Positions 43,110 through 52,715 of a stretch of 64,000 bases of DNA are shown piece after piece. Position 1 is the stretch's first letter. The number at the start of each line of letters is the position of its first letter. The position numbers were made by a program, and so were the translations under genes. The DNA is from Mesorhizobium norvegicum (GTDB lineage: Bacteria; Pseudomonadota; Alphaproteobacteria; Rhizobiales; Rhizobiaceae), in contig NZ_SMYZ01000031.1 of the NCBI RefSeq assembly GCF_004919685.1, positions 1 through 64,000 on the forward strand, given 5' to 3'. The notes beneath the pieces are model-generated. The model was not told where the DNA came from. It searched no databases and saw only the letters and a list, made by a program, of their open reading frames with translations.

Positions 43110-44687
43110 CTATTTCGCCAGCCAGACGTCAGCGAAGTTTTCGTCGGTGCCCAAGCCGGTCGTGATCAGGTTTCGAACCTTGGCTCGGTAGAGCGTCGGA
43201 AAGACGATGTCGTGCGTCCAGATGAGCGGCACGTCGGCGGAGATGATCTTCTGGGCTTGCGAATAGAGCGTCTTGCGCTTGTCGAAATCGTTCTCATGCG
43301 CGGCGTCGGCAAGAAGCTTGTCGACGGCCGGGTTGGAATAGCCATGCACGTTGCCGCCGGTCGTACCCGCATTGTCGCCTTCGAGCGTGGTGTAGGCGTA
43401 GCTGATGCCGATCGCCGGGTCGGGCGTGGTGTAGACAAAGTTCTCGGCAAGGTCATAGTCGAAGGTGGTGAGCCGCTTGAACCAGCCCGGCACGTCGGTC
43501 GCCACGATGTTGACCTTGATGCCGACAGGCGACAGCGCCTCCCGGATGTATTCCGCTTCCCGCTGCCACAACTCGCCATAGGGCAGCGGAACGAACTGAA
43601 GTTCGAAGCGCACGCCGTTGCCGTCGGGCTTCAGGCCGACCTCGTCGAGGATGGCATTCGCCTTGGCCGGATCGAATTCATATTTCGTCTCGACCGATGT
43701 GTCCTTGAACCGCGACAGGCGCGACAGCGGACCGTTGGTCTCGTGGCCAAATCCGCCAAAGATCGTGTCGATGATGAACTGGCGATCGATCGCATGCGCG
43801 ATCGCCTGGCGCACACGCACATCGTCGAGCGGCTTGTGGCGATTGTTGAGGTGGATGTAGCCGACCGGCTGAAGAAATTCCCAGCCTGCTTCGGTCAGTT
43901 GCACGCCATCGAGCCCGGCCAACCGCGTGATGTCGAAGTTCTCGACGTCGCCGGCGCGCAGCACATCCACCTGGCCGGTTTCGAAGGCGACGGCGCGGCT
44001 GTTGGCGTCAGGAATGACGTGGAAGAAGATGTCGTTTAGATGCGGCTTGCCGGCGTCCCAATAGTCGGGGTTGCGGACAAGGTGGATGAAGGACCCCTTC
44101 TTCCACTCGGCGAATTTGAACGGACCGGTGCCGATGAACTTGCTGTTTGCCTCGGCAGTGCGGAAGTCCGTCACCCCTTCATAGAGATGGGCCGGCAGCA
44201 CGGCGGTGTTGTGCACATAGATGAAGGCCGGGTACGGCGCCTTGAGCGTGAACGCCACAGTGTAGTCGTCCGGCGTGGCGATGTCCTTCACCTCCGCCAG
44301 ATTGAGCCGCGAGCGGGCCTGAAGTGCGGGCAGAAATTTCTGGAAGCTGAACACCACGTCCTTGGCCGTGAAGGGCTGGCCGTCATGCCATTTGACGTCA
44401 TGGCGCAGGTTGAAGGTGTAGACCAGGCCGTCATCGGAAATCGACCAGCTCTGCGCCAGCCGCGGCAGCGGCTTCAGATCGGCCGAATAGGTCAGCAGGC
44501 TCTCATAGATCTTGTTGCCGACATAGGTCGTCGGGCCGAGGCGGTTGACGCCGACATTGACCGTCGGCGGCTCAGGCTGGACGATCAGATTGAGCGTCCC
44601 GCCTGCCTCCTGTGCCGCTAGTCCGGTCAGCGTCAGGAGCGTGACTGCCAGAGACAGCAGGATGGTTCGCAAGAGGCGGGAGATCAT
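43110..44687 (-). CDS. Dpp/Opp-type periplasmic substrate-binding protein
   Basis: A 525-residue family-5 solute-binding protein with signal peptide (MISRLLRTILLSLAVTLLTL; cleavage near residue 25, ALAAQ-like). Family landmarks include PRLAQSWSISDDGLVYTFNLR, VRVRQAIAHAIDR and a C-terminal IWTHDIVFPT. It is the first gene of the 44687-39636 operon. Family 5 proteins bind oligopeptides, but also glutathione, nickel, opines and other modified compounds; here a sulfur-containing peptide-like compound is a reasonable guess. Confidence 0.9.
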   Translation of the reverse strand: MISRLLRTILLSLAVTLLTLTGLAAQEAGGTLNLIVQPEPPTVNVGVNRLGPTTYVGNKIYESLLTYSADLKPLPRLAQSWSISDDGLVYTFNLRHDVKWHDGQPFTAKDVVFSFQKFLPALQARSRLNLAEVKDIATPDDYTVAFTLKAPYPAFIYVHNTAVLPAHLYEGVTDFRTAEANSKFIGTGPFKFAEWKKGSFIHLVRNPDYWDAGKPHLNDIFFHVIPDANSRAVAFETGQVDVLRAGDVENFDITRLAGLDGVQLTEAGWEFLQPVGYIHLNNRHKPLDDVRVRQAIAHAIDRQFIIDTIFGGFGHETNGPLSRLSRFKDTSVETKYEFDPAKANAILDEVGLKPDGNGVRFELQFVPLPYGELWQREAEYIREALSPVGIKVNIVATDVPGWFKRLTTFDYDLAENFVYTTPDPAIGISYAYTTLEGDNAGTTGGNVHGYSNPAVDKLLADAAHENDFDKRKTLYSQAQKIISADVPLIWTHDIVFPTLYRAKVRNLITTGLGTDENFADVWLAK

Positions 44688-44812
44688 CGTGAATTCACCT
44701 TGTCGAATGATTGATCGCGGAGCCTGAGATGTCGGTCCGCGGGATAGTGGGGCTCCGCCGAATGACGCGGCTGACCTGCCCTGCGAATTGCGGCGTGAGT
44801 TTGTGCACTAAG

Positions 44813-44818
44813 ATTATA
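44813..44818 (-). promoter_or_regulatory. Candidate -10 element of the 44687 operon
   Basis: On the minus strand a perfect TATAAT (44813-44818) lies about 125 bases before the ATG at 44687, within an AT-rich patch unlike its surroundings. I could not find a good -35 at standard spacing, so an activator-dependent promoter is possible. Confidence 0.35.
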
Positions 44819-44868
44819 GACAAAGGGGATTATGATAAGGGAACGTGCTTCATCGATGTCAGCCAGAG

Positions 44869-44890
44869 CGGATATTTTTCCCAATATCCG
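44869..44890. repeat. Perfect 8-bp stem-loop between two transporter operons
   Basis: CGGATATT (44869-44876) and AATATCCG (44883-44890) form a perfect stem with a 6-base loop, 37 bases after the stop codon of the permease gene at 44927. No T-tract follows on the minus strand, so it may be a weak terminator or an RNA 3'-end structure for the upstream operon, or an operator of the next. Confidence 0.45.
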
Positions 44891-44926
44891 TGCTGAAATG
44901 AGAGCGAATTGCCTGATGACGGCCGG

Positions 44927-45919
44927 TCACGACTGGCTCGCCGGGTCGCGCCATCTGGTTATGATATCGACGGCGAAGGTGCAGAGCACGAACGATACCG
45001 CGGCGAAGATCGTCGTCCCGATGACGACCGGAAAGTCGCCCTCGAGCGCCGAGTTGATCGCCAGCCGGCCGACGCCGTCCAGCCCGAAGATCGTCTCGGT
45101 GACGATCGCCCCGCCCATGATGACGGCAAGCTCCAGGCCACCGAGCGTGATCACCGGATTGAGGGCGGCCTTCAACGCATGATCGTAATAGACCCGCCAT
45201 TCCGGAACACCCTTGGCGCGCGCGGTCCTTATGTAGTCCTCGCCCAGAATCTCGAGCATGCTTGCGCGGACCAGCTGCTGGAAAATGCCGATCTCGGCAA
45301 GCGCCAGCGTCAGCCACGGCAGCGCCAGATGGCGGGCCCATTCGAACGGATTTTCCGTCAGCGGCACATAACCGCTGCTCGGAAACCAGAAGATCCCATA
45401 GTTGGAGAGCTGGAAGAACAGGAAGTAGGAGATCAGGATGCCGGAGAGGAACGTTGGTACCGACAGGCTCACATAGGCGAAGCCCGATATCAGCCTGTCC
45501 AGCCAGGAGCCCTGCCGGCGCGCGGCAATCACGCCAAGCAGGATCGAGAGCGTCATCCAGATGACGACCGCACCAAGGGCCAGCGAAAGCGTCACCGGCA
45601 CCTTGGACAGGATGAGGTCGGTCACCGGGGTCTGCTTGCGGAAGGAGTAGCCCAGCGCCGGCGGCCAGTGCGCGATCCCCATCGGCGCGCCCTGGATGTC
45701 GGGGCCGCGATAGAGGTAGTACCACAACTGCAGATACCACGGCTCGTTGAGCCGCAGCGCGTGCGCAATGGCATCGATCGCCTGCTGGCTGGCGTTGCGC
45801 GGCGCCAGCATCACGGCCGGATTGCGATAGGCTATGCGGGTGATGAAGAAGGCGATCACCAGCACGATCAGCAGCGTCGAGAGCGCCCGGAAGATCAGCC
45901 CGCCTGTGTGCCGGATCAT
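44927..45919 (-). CDS. Dpp/Opp-type ABC transporter permease (DppB-like), second system
   Basis: A 330-residue permease with the DppB layout: N-terminal helix, periplasmic loop containing APRNASQQAIDAIAHALRLNEP, then five helices and the EAA loop MLEILGEDYIRTARAKGVPEWR. It is the last gene of the long operon that starts at 56793 or of its transporter sub-operon starting at 49987. Together with the short DppC-like protein at 45924 and the double ATPase at 46555 it forms the second peptide-type transporter of this region. Confidence 0.9.
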   Translation of the reverse strand: MIRHTGGLIFRALSTLLIVLVIAFFITRIAYRNPAVMLAPRNASQQAIDAIAHALRLNEPWYLQLWYYLYRGPDIQGAPMGIAHWPPALGYSFRKQTPVTDLILSKVPVTLSLALGAVVIWMTLSILLGVIAARRQGSWLDRLISGFAYVSLSVPTFLSGILISYFLFFQLSNYGIFWFPSSGYVPLTENPFEWARHLALPWLTLALAEIGIFQQLVRASMLEILGEDYIRTARAKGVPEWRVYYDHALKAALNPVITLGGLELAVIMGGAIVTETIFGLDGVGRLAINSALEGDFPVVIGTTIFAAVSFVLCTFAVDIITRWRDPASQS

Positions 45920-45923
45920 GGCG

Positions 45924-46562
45924 TCACCCGCCGCGGCGATGGGGATCGAGGACGTTGCGCAGGCCGGCGCTCAGCTTGTTGAACCCGGCCACGGTCAGAA
46001 ACAGCGCGATGCCGGGGCCGAGCAAGAACCAGGGCTGCAACTGGTAGAGGGAGGAGCGCTGCGCCTCGGCGATCATGTTGCCCCAGCTCGGCTGCGGCGC
46101 CTGCACGCCGACGCCGAGGAAAGAGAGCGTCGCTTCGGCGATGATGTTGGTCGGCAGTTGCACCGCCCAGTAGACCAGGATCACCGGCGCGATGTTGGGC
46201 AGGATTTCGCGCACGATGATCCTGGTCTTCGAGGCGCCGATCGTCTGCGCGGCTTCGACCAACGGGCTGCGGCGCAAGACGAGCACAAGGCCACGCGTCA
46301 GCCGGGCGAAATACGTCCAGGAAAACAGGGTGATGATCAGGACGACCACCAGCGAAGGCGACACGAGCGGCTTGCCGTCGGCACCCCGGTTCAGCGACAG
46401 AAGGCTGAGCGCGGTGACGAAGCCTATGATCAGCGCGCCAATGCGAAAGGACCGTTCGCGCAGCAGCGCTCGCAGAAGCAGCGACCTGTAGGATTTCACG
46501 ACCTCGCCATGCCCTAGCAGGACATGATCCTGGACGGACGCCAGGGCACGCATCTCAGGCAT
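45924..46562 (-). CDS. Shortened Dpp/Opp-type ABC transporter permease (DppC-like)
   Basis: A 212-residue permease, about 70-90 residues shorter than normal DppC (280-300). The C-terminal core is intact (WTYFARLTRG, EAA loop SPLVEAAQTIGASKTRI, AEATLSFLGVGVQAPQPSWGNM), but the region between the first membrane segment and the core is missing, including the GTD-GRD motif present in the paralogue at 41267. There is no room for a lost N-terminus because the ATPase gene overlaps its start by 8 bases. It may be an internally deleted, impaired subunit or a divergent short subfamily. Confidence 0.78.
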   Translation of the reverse strand: MPEMRALASVQDHVLLGHGEVVKSYRSLLLRALLRERSFRIGALIIGFVTALSLLSLNRGADGKPLVSPSLVVVLIITLFSWTYFARLTRGLVLVLRRSPLVEAAQTIGASKTRIIVREILPNIAPVILVYWAVQLPTNIIAEATLSFLGVGVQAPQPSWGNMIAEAQRSSLYQLQPWFLLGPGIALFLTVAGFNKLSAGLRNVLDPHRRGG

Positions 46563-48201
46563 GCGCGGCGATCCGCTCGGGAACCGGGTTGCGCTGCAGA
46601 GCCTTGCCCGGGATCGCGTCTATCAGCTTGATTGTGTAGGGATGCCGGGGAGCGCCGAAGACACGGGCTGTCTCGCCGGCTTCCACGATGACGCCCTTCT
46701 CCAGCACAATGACGCGATCGCACAGTTCCGACACGACACCCAGATCATGCGAGATGAACAGCAGCGACAGGCCTCGCTGCCGGCGAATGGTCCGCAGCAG
46801 TTTGATGATCTTCGCCTGCGTCGTGATGTCCAGTGCCGATACGGGCTCGTCGGCGACGATCAGCGAGGGTTCGAGCGCAATGGCGCGCGCTATGGCGACG
46901 CGCTGCCGCTGGCCACCGGAAAGCTGGGCCGGGAAACGGTCCAGCACGTCTTCGGGAAGTTCGACGTCGCGCACCAAGTCTTCGACGCGCCTGCGTATCG
47001 CCGCCGCGTCCAGTTTGGTGCCGATGATGAAGGGTTCCGCCAGAATGGACCGGATGCGCCGCCGCGGGTTGAGGCTCGCATAGGGATCCTGAAAGATGAC
47101 CTGTATGTCCGACCTCAATTGCCGGTCGATGGCGACGCCGCCGCGACCCGGACGCGAATAGATACGCTCGCGCAACGAGATGCTGCCCTCGTCCGGCCGG
47201 TCGAGGCCGGCGATCAGCCGGCCGATCGTCGACTTGCCGGAGCCGGATTCGCCGACGAGGCCGACAATCTCGTTCTCGCGGACGGTGAACGAGATATTCT
47301 GGAGCACCGGCCTGATCAGACCGCCTGCGGCGGAGCGGCCCGCAAAGGAGCGCGCGATTGCCGAGACGGAGAGCAAATCGGGCATCGACGGCAGCGCCGG
47401 GAGTAGCGACGGTCGCGCCGCGCGTGCAACAAGGCCGCCAAGCCGCGCCGCACCGAGCAGCTCCCTGGTGTAGGCCTGGCGCGGTGCCCTGTAGATCAGC
47501 TCGGCCGGCGCCTGCTCCACCACATGCCCCGCGCGCATCACCAGGACATCGTCGGCAATGTCCGAAACGACGGCCAGGTCGTGGCTGACGAAGATCATTG
47601 CCGTGCCGTGGTCCTGCTGAATTCGCTTCAGCAGATCGAGGATCGACGCCTGCACGGTCACGTCGAGCGCCGTCGTCGGCTCATCGGCGATGATCAGGCC
47701 GGGATTGAGCGCGATCGCCGCTGCGATCATCACGCGCTGGCGCATGCCGCCTGAGAACTGCCTGGGATAATCGTTCACGCGGGCCAAGGGATCGGGAATA
47801 CCGACATCGGCCAAAAGATCGAGAACGCGCTCCCGCAATTCCCCGCGTCCCACCTTGCGGTGCGCGGTGATCGCTTCCGCGATCTGCTGGCCGATCGTCT
47901 TCAGCGGATGAAGGTTGCTGAGCGGATCCTGGAAGATGAAGCCGATGTCGGCGCCTCTCCGCCGGCGCAGGTCGCCGGCGGAGAGGCCCAGTATCTCATC
48001 GCCCTTGTGCAGCACGCTGCCGCGAACGCTCGCCTGCGGTGGCAGAAGGCCGGTGGCGCCGAGCAGCGACACGCTCTTGCCCGAGCCCGATTCGCCGACG
48101 ATGGCGAGCGTCCTGCCGGGCTCGACGGCGAACGAGACGCCGTGCACCACGTCCACGGCGCCGAATGCGACGCGCAGATCGGCGACGGAGAAGATGGGCA
48201 C
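46555..48201 (-). CDS. Dpp/Opp-type ABC transporter, fused double ATPase, second system
   Basis: A 548-residue double ATPase. Domain 1 has Walker A GESGSGKS, signature FSGGMRQR and Walker [13 protein letters not shown]; domain 2 has [17 protein letters not shown] and [13 protein letters not shown] start at GTG 48201, where AGGAGG lies 7 bases upstream; the open frame upstream of it reads through the binding-protein gene as low-complexity Ser/Pro/Arg and is not coding. It sits 28 bases after the binding-protein stop. Confidence 0.9.
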   Translation of the reverse strand: MPIFSVADLRVAFGAVDVVHGVSFAVEPGRTLAIVGESGSGKSVSLLGATGLLPPQASVRGSVLHKGDEILGLSAGDLRRRRGADIGFIFQDPLSNLHPLKTIGQQIAEAITAHRKVGRGELRERVLDLLADVGIPDPLARVNDYPRQFSGGMRQRVMIAAAIALNPGLIIADEPTTALDVTVQASILDLLKRIQQDHGTAMIFVSHDLAVVSDIADDVLVMRAGHVVEQAPAELIYRAPRQAYTRELLGAARLGGLVARAARPSLLPALPSMPDLLSVSAIARSFAGRSAAGGLIRPVLQNISFTVRENEIVGLVGESGSGKSTIGRLIAGLDRPDEGSISLRERIYSRPGRGGVAIDRQLRSDIQVIFQDPYASLNPRRRIRSILAEPFIIGTKLDAAAIRRRVEDLVRDVELPEDVLDRFPAQLSGGQRQRVAIARAIALEPSLIVADEPVSALDITTQAKIIKLLRTIRRQRGLSLLFISHDLGVVSELCDRVIVLEKGVIVEAGETARVFGAPRHPYTIKLIDAIPGKALQRNPVPERIAAHA

Positions 48202-48229
48202 GCGCGCCTCCTTTTGCCGGTCCGGCTTG

Positions 48230-49987
48230 CTACTGCTTGAGAGCGATGTTGGTGATGTCGGCGTTGACGGCCAGCGATGACCACACCCAGTTGGCGAGGC
48301 GATCGGAGGTGACCACGACCTTGCGCTTCTCGAACAACGGGATCCAAGGCAGGTCGGCGGAGACGAGCTTGTCGGCCTTGGTCCAGATCGGCCCCGGATC
48401 GTCGGACGGATAGGCCTGCGCCGCGAGCTTGTTGAGTTCCGGATTGCTGTAGCAGATGGCGTGGACATTGCCGGTGCCGCAAGGTGCCGCGTCCGAGTTC
48501 AACCAGCCGCCGAGCAACATGCGCGTGCTCGGTCCCTGCCAATCGGGCGAGAAGGTGCCGCCCAGGGAAAGATCCCAACGGCTCTTCGGATCCTGGATGA
48601 AGGCGTACCACTGCGTGGGCGGGATCGGGATCAAATTGAGGGTTATGCCCGCCGCTTCCAGATCCTCCTTCGCGGTCACCGCAATCGCTTCGAACTGTGC
48701 GTTGCCGCGATAGATGGCGTCGAAGGCAATGCCGTTCGGATAGCCCGCCTCGGCAAGCAATTGCTTGGCCCTGGCCGGGTCACCCCTGTAGCTCTCGGTC
48801 GGATACGGGTCGAACTTCTCGTAACCGAGGATGGTCGAGGTGATGATCTGGGTCAGCGGCACGGCGCCGATCGAACCGGCCTGGGTCTGCGCCAGATGCT
48901 CGCGGTTCACCGCATAGGTCAGCGCCTGCCGGACCTTCAGCTTGCGCAGTGCCTCGGCCCCATCGCTCTTGACCTCAGGCCGCTGATTGAAGGTGATGAA
49001 GTTCGCCGATCCACTGTTCGTCACATGGATGTTGGGGCTCTTCTGCGACAGGAAGCGCTGGATCGTCGGGATGGGCGGGATGTCGAGATAGAGCGACAGA
49101 TCAGCCTCGCCGGCGATGATCTTCTGGACGACGCTGTCCTCGCTGTTGGCGGTGAAATCGACGTCGATCTCGTCGGCATAGGCCTTGCGCGCCTGGTCGG
49201 ACTCCGGCTTGAAATTCTTTGCCTTCTTCAGGACCAGCTTCTGGCCCTGCTCGTAGGTGTCGACATAGTACGGACCGCTGGATGGCAGGTTCTTGCGCGA
49301 CTCCAGCGAGTCGGGGAAATATTTGGACGCGATCTCCGGCGCCACCGGCGACACGAAGTTCATCGAAAGGATGTTGAGGAAGTCGTAGTTCTTGGTGTCC
49401 GACTTGATGACCAGCGTGTGATCGTCGGGCGCCGAGACGCCGGCAATCTCATGCGTGTCGGTGAAAGCCTTGGTCGCCGCGAGGTCGCCAGTCGGCACTT
49501 TCGCGAATTCCTTGCAATAGTCGACGAAGCCGGAGATCACGAGGTTGAAGTAGTTGATGGCGGCGACCTGCTTGTTGGGATCACAGAAGCGTTTGACGCC
49601 ATAGACAAAATCGCTGGCGACGATCTTGCGCTCGAGGCTGCCGGAAAAGAACACGTCGTCCTTCAGATGGAAGGTGTAGACCTTGCCGTCGTCGCTGATG
49701 TCCCAGGACTTGGCGAGATCCGGTACGAGTGTGGTGTCCTCCTTGAGGCCGGCGGGCGAGCCGGGATAGGTCACCAGCTGACGCGTCGTCGCGCGCAGGA
49801 TTTCCCAGGAATCGATGCTGTACCCGGTGAGCGGATCGAACGCATCGAGGTCGGACTGGATCGAAGCAATCCGCAGGACTCCTCCAGGCTTCAGATCTTC
49901 CGCCTGCGCGGAAGCGCCGAGAACAGAGAGCGCCATCAGGCCGCCTGCAATGCCTTTAAATAGGTTAAGCGCAACTTTTGTTGCCAT
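48230..49987 (-). CDS. Dpp/Opp-type periplasmic substrate-binding protein, second system
   Basis: A 585-residue family-5 binding protein, longer than the one at 43110. The signal peptide covers about residues 1-30 (cleavage after SAQA). Typical segments are DDGKVYTFHLKDDVFFSG, KVRQALTYAVNREHLAQTQ and PWIPLFEKRKVVV. The ATG at 49987 has GGAGAG upstream; an ORF extension of 20 codons has no ribosome site. An AT-rich 125-base gap with a candidate promoter separates it from the acetyltransferase gene, so it may be transcribed on its own as well as by read-through. Confidence 0.9.
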   Translation of the reverse strand: MATKVALNLFKGIAGGLMALSVLGASAQAEDLKPGGVLRIASIQSDLDAFDPLTGYSIDSWEILRATTRQLVTYPGSPAGLKEDTTLVPDLAKSWDISDDGKVYTFHLKDDVFFSGSLERKIVASDFVYGVKRFCDPNKQVAAINYFNLVISGFVDYCKEFAKVPTGDLAATKAFTDTHEIAGVSAPDDHTLVIKSDTKNYDFLNILSMNFVSPVAPEIASKYFPDSLESRKNLPSSGPYYVDTYEQGQKLVLKKAKNFKPESDQARKAYADEIDVDFTANSEDSVVQKIIAGEADLSLYLDIPPIPTIQRFLSQKSPNIHVTNSGSANFITFNQRPEVKSDGAEALRKLKVRQALTYAVNREHLAQTQAGSIGAVPLTQIITSTILGYEKFDPYPTESYRGDPARAKQLLAEAGYPNGIAFDAIYRGNAQFEAIAVTAKEDLEAAGITLNLIPIPPTQWYAFIQDPKSRWDLSLGGTFSPDWQGPSTRMLLGGWLNSDAAPCGTGNVHAICYSNPELNKLAAQAYPSDDPGPIWTKADKLVSADLPWIPLFEKRKVVVTSDRLANWVWSSLAVNADITNIALKQ

Positions 49988-50056
49988 TACTTCTCTCCAG
50001 TTTACAAATAAATTCTTCGCACTACCATTGCAGTAAGCAGTTATCATTTAGAGATA

Positions 50057-50086
50057 AAATTACCTATTTTTCTAATACGCTTTCAA
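50057..50086 (-). promoter_or_regulatory. Candidate promoter of the second Dpp-type operon
   Basis: On the minus strand TTGAAA (50081-50086) and TAATTT (50057-50062) are separated by 18 bases, in a conspicuously AT-rich gap (49988-50112) between the acetyltransferase and binding-protein genes. It would start transcription about 60 bases before the ATG at 49987. Confidence 0.4.
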
Positions 50087-50112
50087 ATTACTTTTTATAT
50101 TAGCACCGCCTG

Positions 50113-51330
50113 TCAAAACATTGTTCCGGAATGCGGCAAGGCCGGCGCCGTGAACAGCGTATCGAGCGTTTCGACCGCGGCCCTGTCGAAGGCATCGAGG
50201 CGACCGGCCTGCGCTAGCTGCCACCACTTCACGCCGCCGAGATAGGCCGCGGAAACCGCGGCCACGTCCGTCACCACGGCGGCGGACAGATTGGTGCGCT
50301 CGGCCCCCTCCGCCGAGAGGCGCAACCGGGTCGCGTTCTCGGGCAGGATGGCATCGGAGACTTCCAAAACGACGCTGTCACGTCCGGCATAGGTTCGCGC
50401 CGTCAGCGCCTTTTCCACGTCCAGGAGCCGCAGCCATGTTTCGTCGCGCACCGCCGATACGCGAACGCTTCGAAAATCCTCGAACAGCCATGGCAGCAGA
50501 TCGTCCGCGGGACGACTCCAGAAGACGATGCGATGCGGGAGGTCGACTGCGAGCAGATGCGCGACCAGCGCGACATAGGCAGCCGGACTGTAGGCCACGA
50601 TGTCGTCGACCACGATGGTGCGTTCCGAGCTGGTGAACCAGCTGTCGAGGCCGACAGGGTGATAGCGCACGAACCCGGTTTCCGAACCCTTCTCGCCGTG
50701 AACGGCGACGTAGGCCGGCGCGCCGCTGTGCGTCTGGCGCAACGCCTGGAAATCCCACCAATAGGCCGAGCGCGTGATGACGCCTGCGCGTGGAGCAGGC
50801 TGGCCTGCATAGATGCGCGCCTGTATTGCCCAGGCATCGTCACTGTCGATCAGGCGAATCTGGTCCCTGGACGTCAGCCCTGCCCGCAAACGCGCGCGCT
50901 GGGTGTCGACCTCGAAGCTGACCGAAGTGTTGGCGATCGCATAGCCGAAATTGCCGTAAATGCGCGCATCGGAGGCCCGCAAGGTGGCCGCGGCCTCGCC
51001 CTGCTCGCGGGCGGCGCGAAGCTGCGCCTTGAATAGCGCCGTGGCGGCGCCACGCCGCGTATGGGTGGGCAGCACGCCGACATGGGTGACGGCGGCCTGC
51101 GGCAGCCAGGCGCCGCCGGGAACCGCGATCCGTCCCGAATAGGAGTCGGTGGTGCCAACGAGCGTCTCACCATCAAACGCGCCCCAGGTGCGATCCGGCT
51201 CGAACAGTCTGTCGATCAGCGCGTCGTCGATCGGGCCGAGCGGCGGCAGGCCGACCATGGCCGTGCGGAAGGTGCGCGCCGCCTGCGCGAGCTCGGCCTT
51301 CCCGGTCAGCAGGCGCACATCCGATATCAT
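50113..51330 (-). CDS. Eis-like GNAT N-acetyltransferase
   Basis: A 405-residue protein with the Eis architecture: an N-terminal GNAT domain with acetyl-CoA loop VGVLPTHTRRGAATAL (84-99), a second degenerate GNAT domain and a C-terminal SCP2-like domain. Two features of mycobacterial Eis catalysis are kept: Tyr125 in RIYGNFGYA (general acid position) and a C-terminal Phe405 whose carboxylate is the base. Eis enzymes acetylate amines at several positions. Within this operon, acetylation of an amino group of a sulfur compound before monooxygenation is plausible. The ATG overlaps the preceding stop (ATGA). Confidence 0.88.
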   Translation of the reverse strand: MISDVRLLTGKAELAQAARTFRTAMVGLPPLGPIDDALIDRLFEPDRTWGAFDGETLVGTTDSYSGRIAVPGGAWLPQAAVTHVGVLPTHTRRGAATALFKAQLRAAREQGEAAATLRASDARIYGNFGYAIANTSVSFEVDTQRARLRAGLTSRDQIRLIDSDDAWAIQARIYAGQPAPRAGVITRSAYWWDFQALRQTHSGAPAYVAVHGEKGSETGFVRYHPVGLDSWFTSSERTIVVDDIVAYSPAAYVALVAHLLAVDLPHRIVFWSRPADDLLPWLFEDFRSVRVSAVRDETWLRLLDVEKALTARTYAGRDSVVLEVSDAILPENATRLRLSAEGAERTNLSAAVVTDVAAVSAAYLGGVKWWQLAQAGRLDAFDRAAVETLDTLFTAPALPHSGTMF

Positions 51331-52604
51331 GACGCTTTCCGCGTCAGCACGGCTTCCGGCCCCTGCTCTTCCGGCTTGCGTGCTTCCGGCTGGGGTGGTT
51401 GCGCATAGGTGCGCGGCCTGGGCAGCGTTTCGGCCAGCAGATATGTGCCGACCTCGCGCGCCCGGTAGGAGACCGGATCGTGGACGGTATGGGTGCGGGC
51501 GTTGCGCCAATAGATGTCGAGGCCATATTTGTTGGCCGTCGAGCGCGCGCCCGTCGCTTCGAAGATGCGTGCGGTGACGTCGAGCACGACGTCGTTAGCG
51601 ACGATCTTGCCCTGGTCGATGATCGTTGCGAGTTCGCCCCATTGCTGCTCAGTGATTGACGGGCCGGCATGCAGTGCCGCCTCGTAGAGCGCCGCGGCCT
51701 TGTCGGCGATCGCAATGCCCGCCGCTATGCCGGCGGAGAGCCGGCCGAACAGAACCAGATGGTAGGGATCGTCGATCGCTCGCTCCAGCCCGGACTCAGG
51801 CCAAGGCCGGCCGAAGCGGCGGACATGGTCGGCGGCGGCGGCAAGGGCGCCCTCGGCGATGCCGAGATAGAAATTGACGAAGATGAGCTGGCTGAACAGA
51901 ACGCGCAGGCCGTCGCGCAATTCGACATCGCCCTCATAGTCGTCGAGAGCGCTCAGCAGCTCGTCCTCGAAGACTTCGACACGGTCGAAAGTGACGCTGC
52001 CGCTCGCCGTCAGCCTCTGGCCGAGATTGTCCCAGTCACCGCCGAAGCTGATGCCCTTGCGCGTCGGCGGGATCTGATAGTGGGCGCGTTTGCCGTTGTC
52101 CCACAGGCTGACGGTGATGACCTGCGCCACCGACGCACCGGTGGCGAAGGTGCGCTTGCCGTTCAGGAAGCGGCGGCCGCCGACATACTCGATCTCGTTC
52201 CACTGGTCGCGTGGGTTGCTGACGCCGCCCTGGAACCAGCCTTGCGCGCCGACGCCGCGCGCCGTCTTTTCCCACTGCTGGCGCGTGCCGAGAATGTAGG
52301 TCCAGACGCCGTTGGAATAGTGGTAGGCGATCAGTTGCCCGATCGAGCCGTCGGCCGCTGCAATGATGCGGCTGATCTTGAGCGCCTGGACGAGGTTTGC
52401 GCCGGCGCCGCCAAATTCGCGCGGCGCAGCAAGCCCAAGCAGGCCGCTGTCGCGCAGCAGCGCCAGCTCTTCCACCGGATCCTTGTTTGCCCTGTCGCGT
52501 TCGAGCGCCGTCGCCGCAAGTTGCCGCGCCACGTTGCGGGCCTTCTCGGCCCAGGTCTCGAATTCGGCGTCGCTGAGGCCCGGATAAATCTGAATGTCCG
52601 ACAT
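51327..52604 (-). CDS. DszC/SfnB-like acyl-CoA-dehydrogenase-fold monooxygenase
   Basis: A 425-residue acyl-CoA-dehydrogenase-fold flavoprotein (N-terminal helical, central beta and C-terminal helical domains). The C-terminal TGARSTANKYGLDIYWRNARTHTVHDP is typical of the DszC/SfnB/SfnC group, which uses reduced flavin and O2 rather than acyl-CoA, and lacks the catalytic Glu of true dehydrogenases as far as I can see. It is paralogous to the gene at 54149. I start at the ATG at 52604 (GAGAAG upstream). It follows an FMN monooxygenase gene in the operon, as in other sulfone/sulfoxide clusters. Confidence 0.88.
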   Translation of the reverse strand: MSDIQIYPGLSDAEFETWAEKARNVARQLAATALERDRANKDPVEELALLRDSGLLGLAAPREFGGAGANLVQALKISRIIAAADGSIGQLIAYHYSNGVWTYILGTRQQWEKTARGVGAQGWFQGGVSNPRDQWNEIEYVGGRRFLNGKRTFATGASVAQVITVSLWDNGKRAHYQIPPTRKGISFGGDWDNLGQRLTASGSVTFDRVEVFEDELLSALDDYEGDVELRDGLRVLFSQLIFVNFYLGIAEGALAAAADHVRRFGRPWPESGLERAIDDPYHLVLFGRLSAGIAAGIAIADKAAALYEAALHAGPSITEQQWGELATIIDQGKIVANDVVLDVTARIFEATGARSTANKYGLDIYWRNARTHTVHDPVSYRAREVGTYLLAETLPRPRTYAQPPQPEARKPEEQGPEAVLTRKAS

Positions 52605-52715
52605 TGTCTTCTCGTCATGCTCCATTGTCGCGGCCACAAGAGGCCGCACATGTTTCAGGCTGCGAGCAGCCCCTTCGATCTCAGGATCGCCAGCGCGCCT
52701 TCGGCGAAATGCGGC

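Noticed and set aside
48202-48468. N-terminal extension of the double ATPase
   Set aside because: The extension is Ser/Pro/Arg low-complexity sequence inside the binding-protein gene; a GTG with an ideal AGGAGG at 48201 explains the start.
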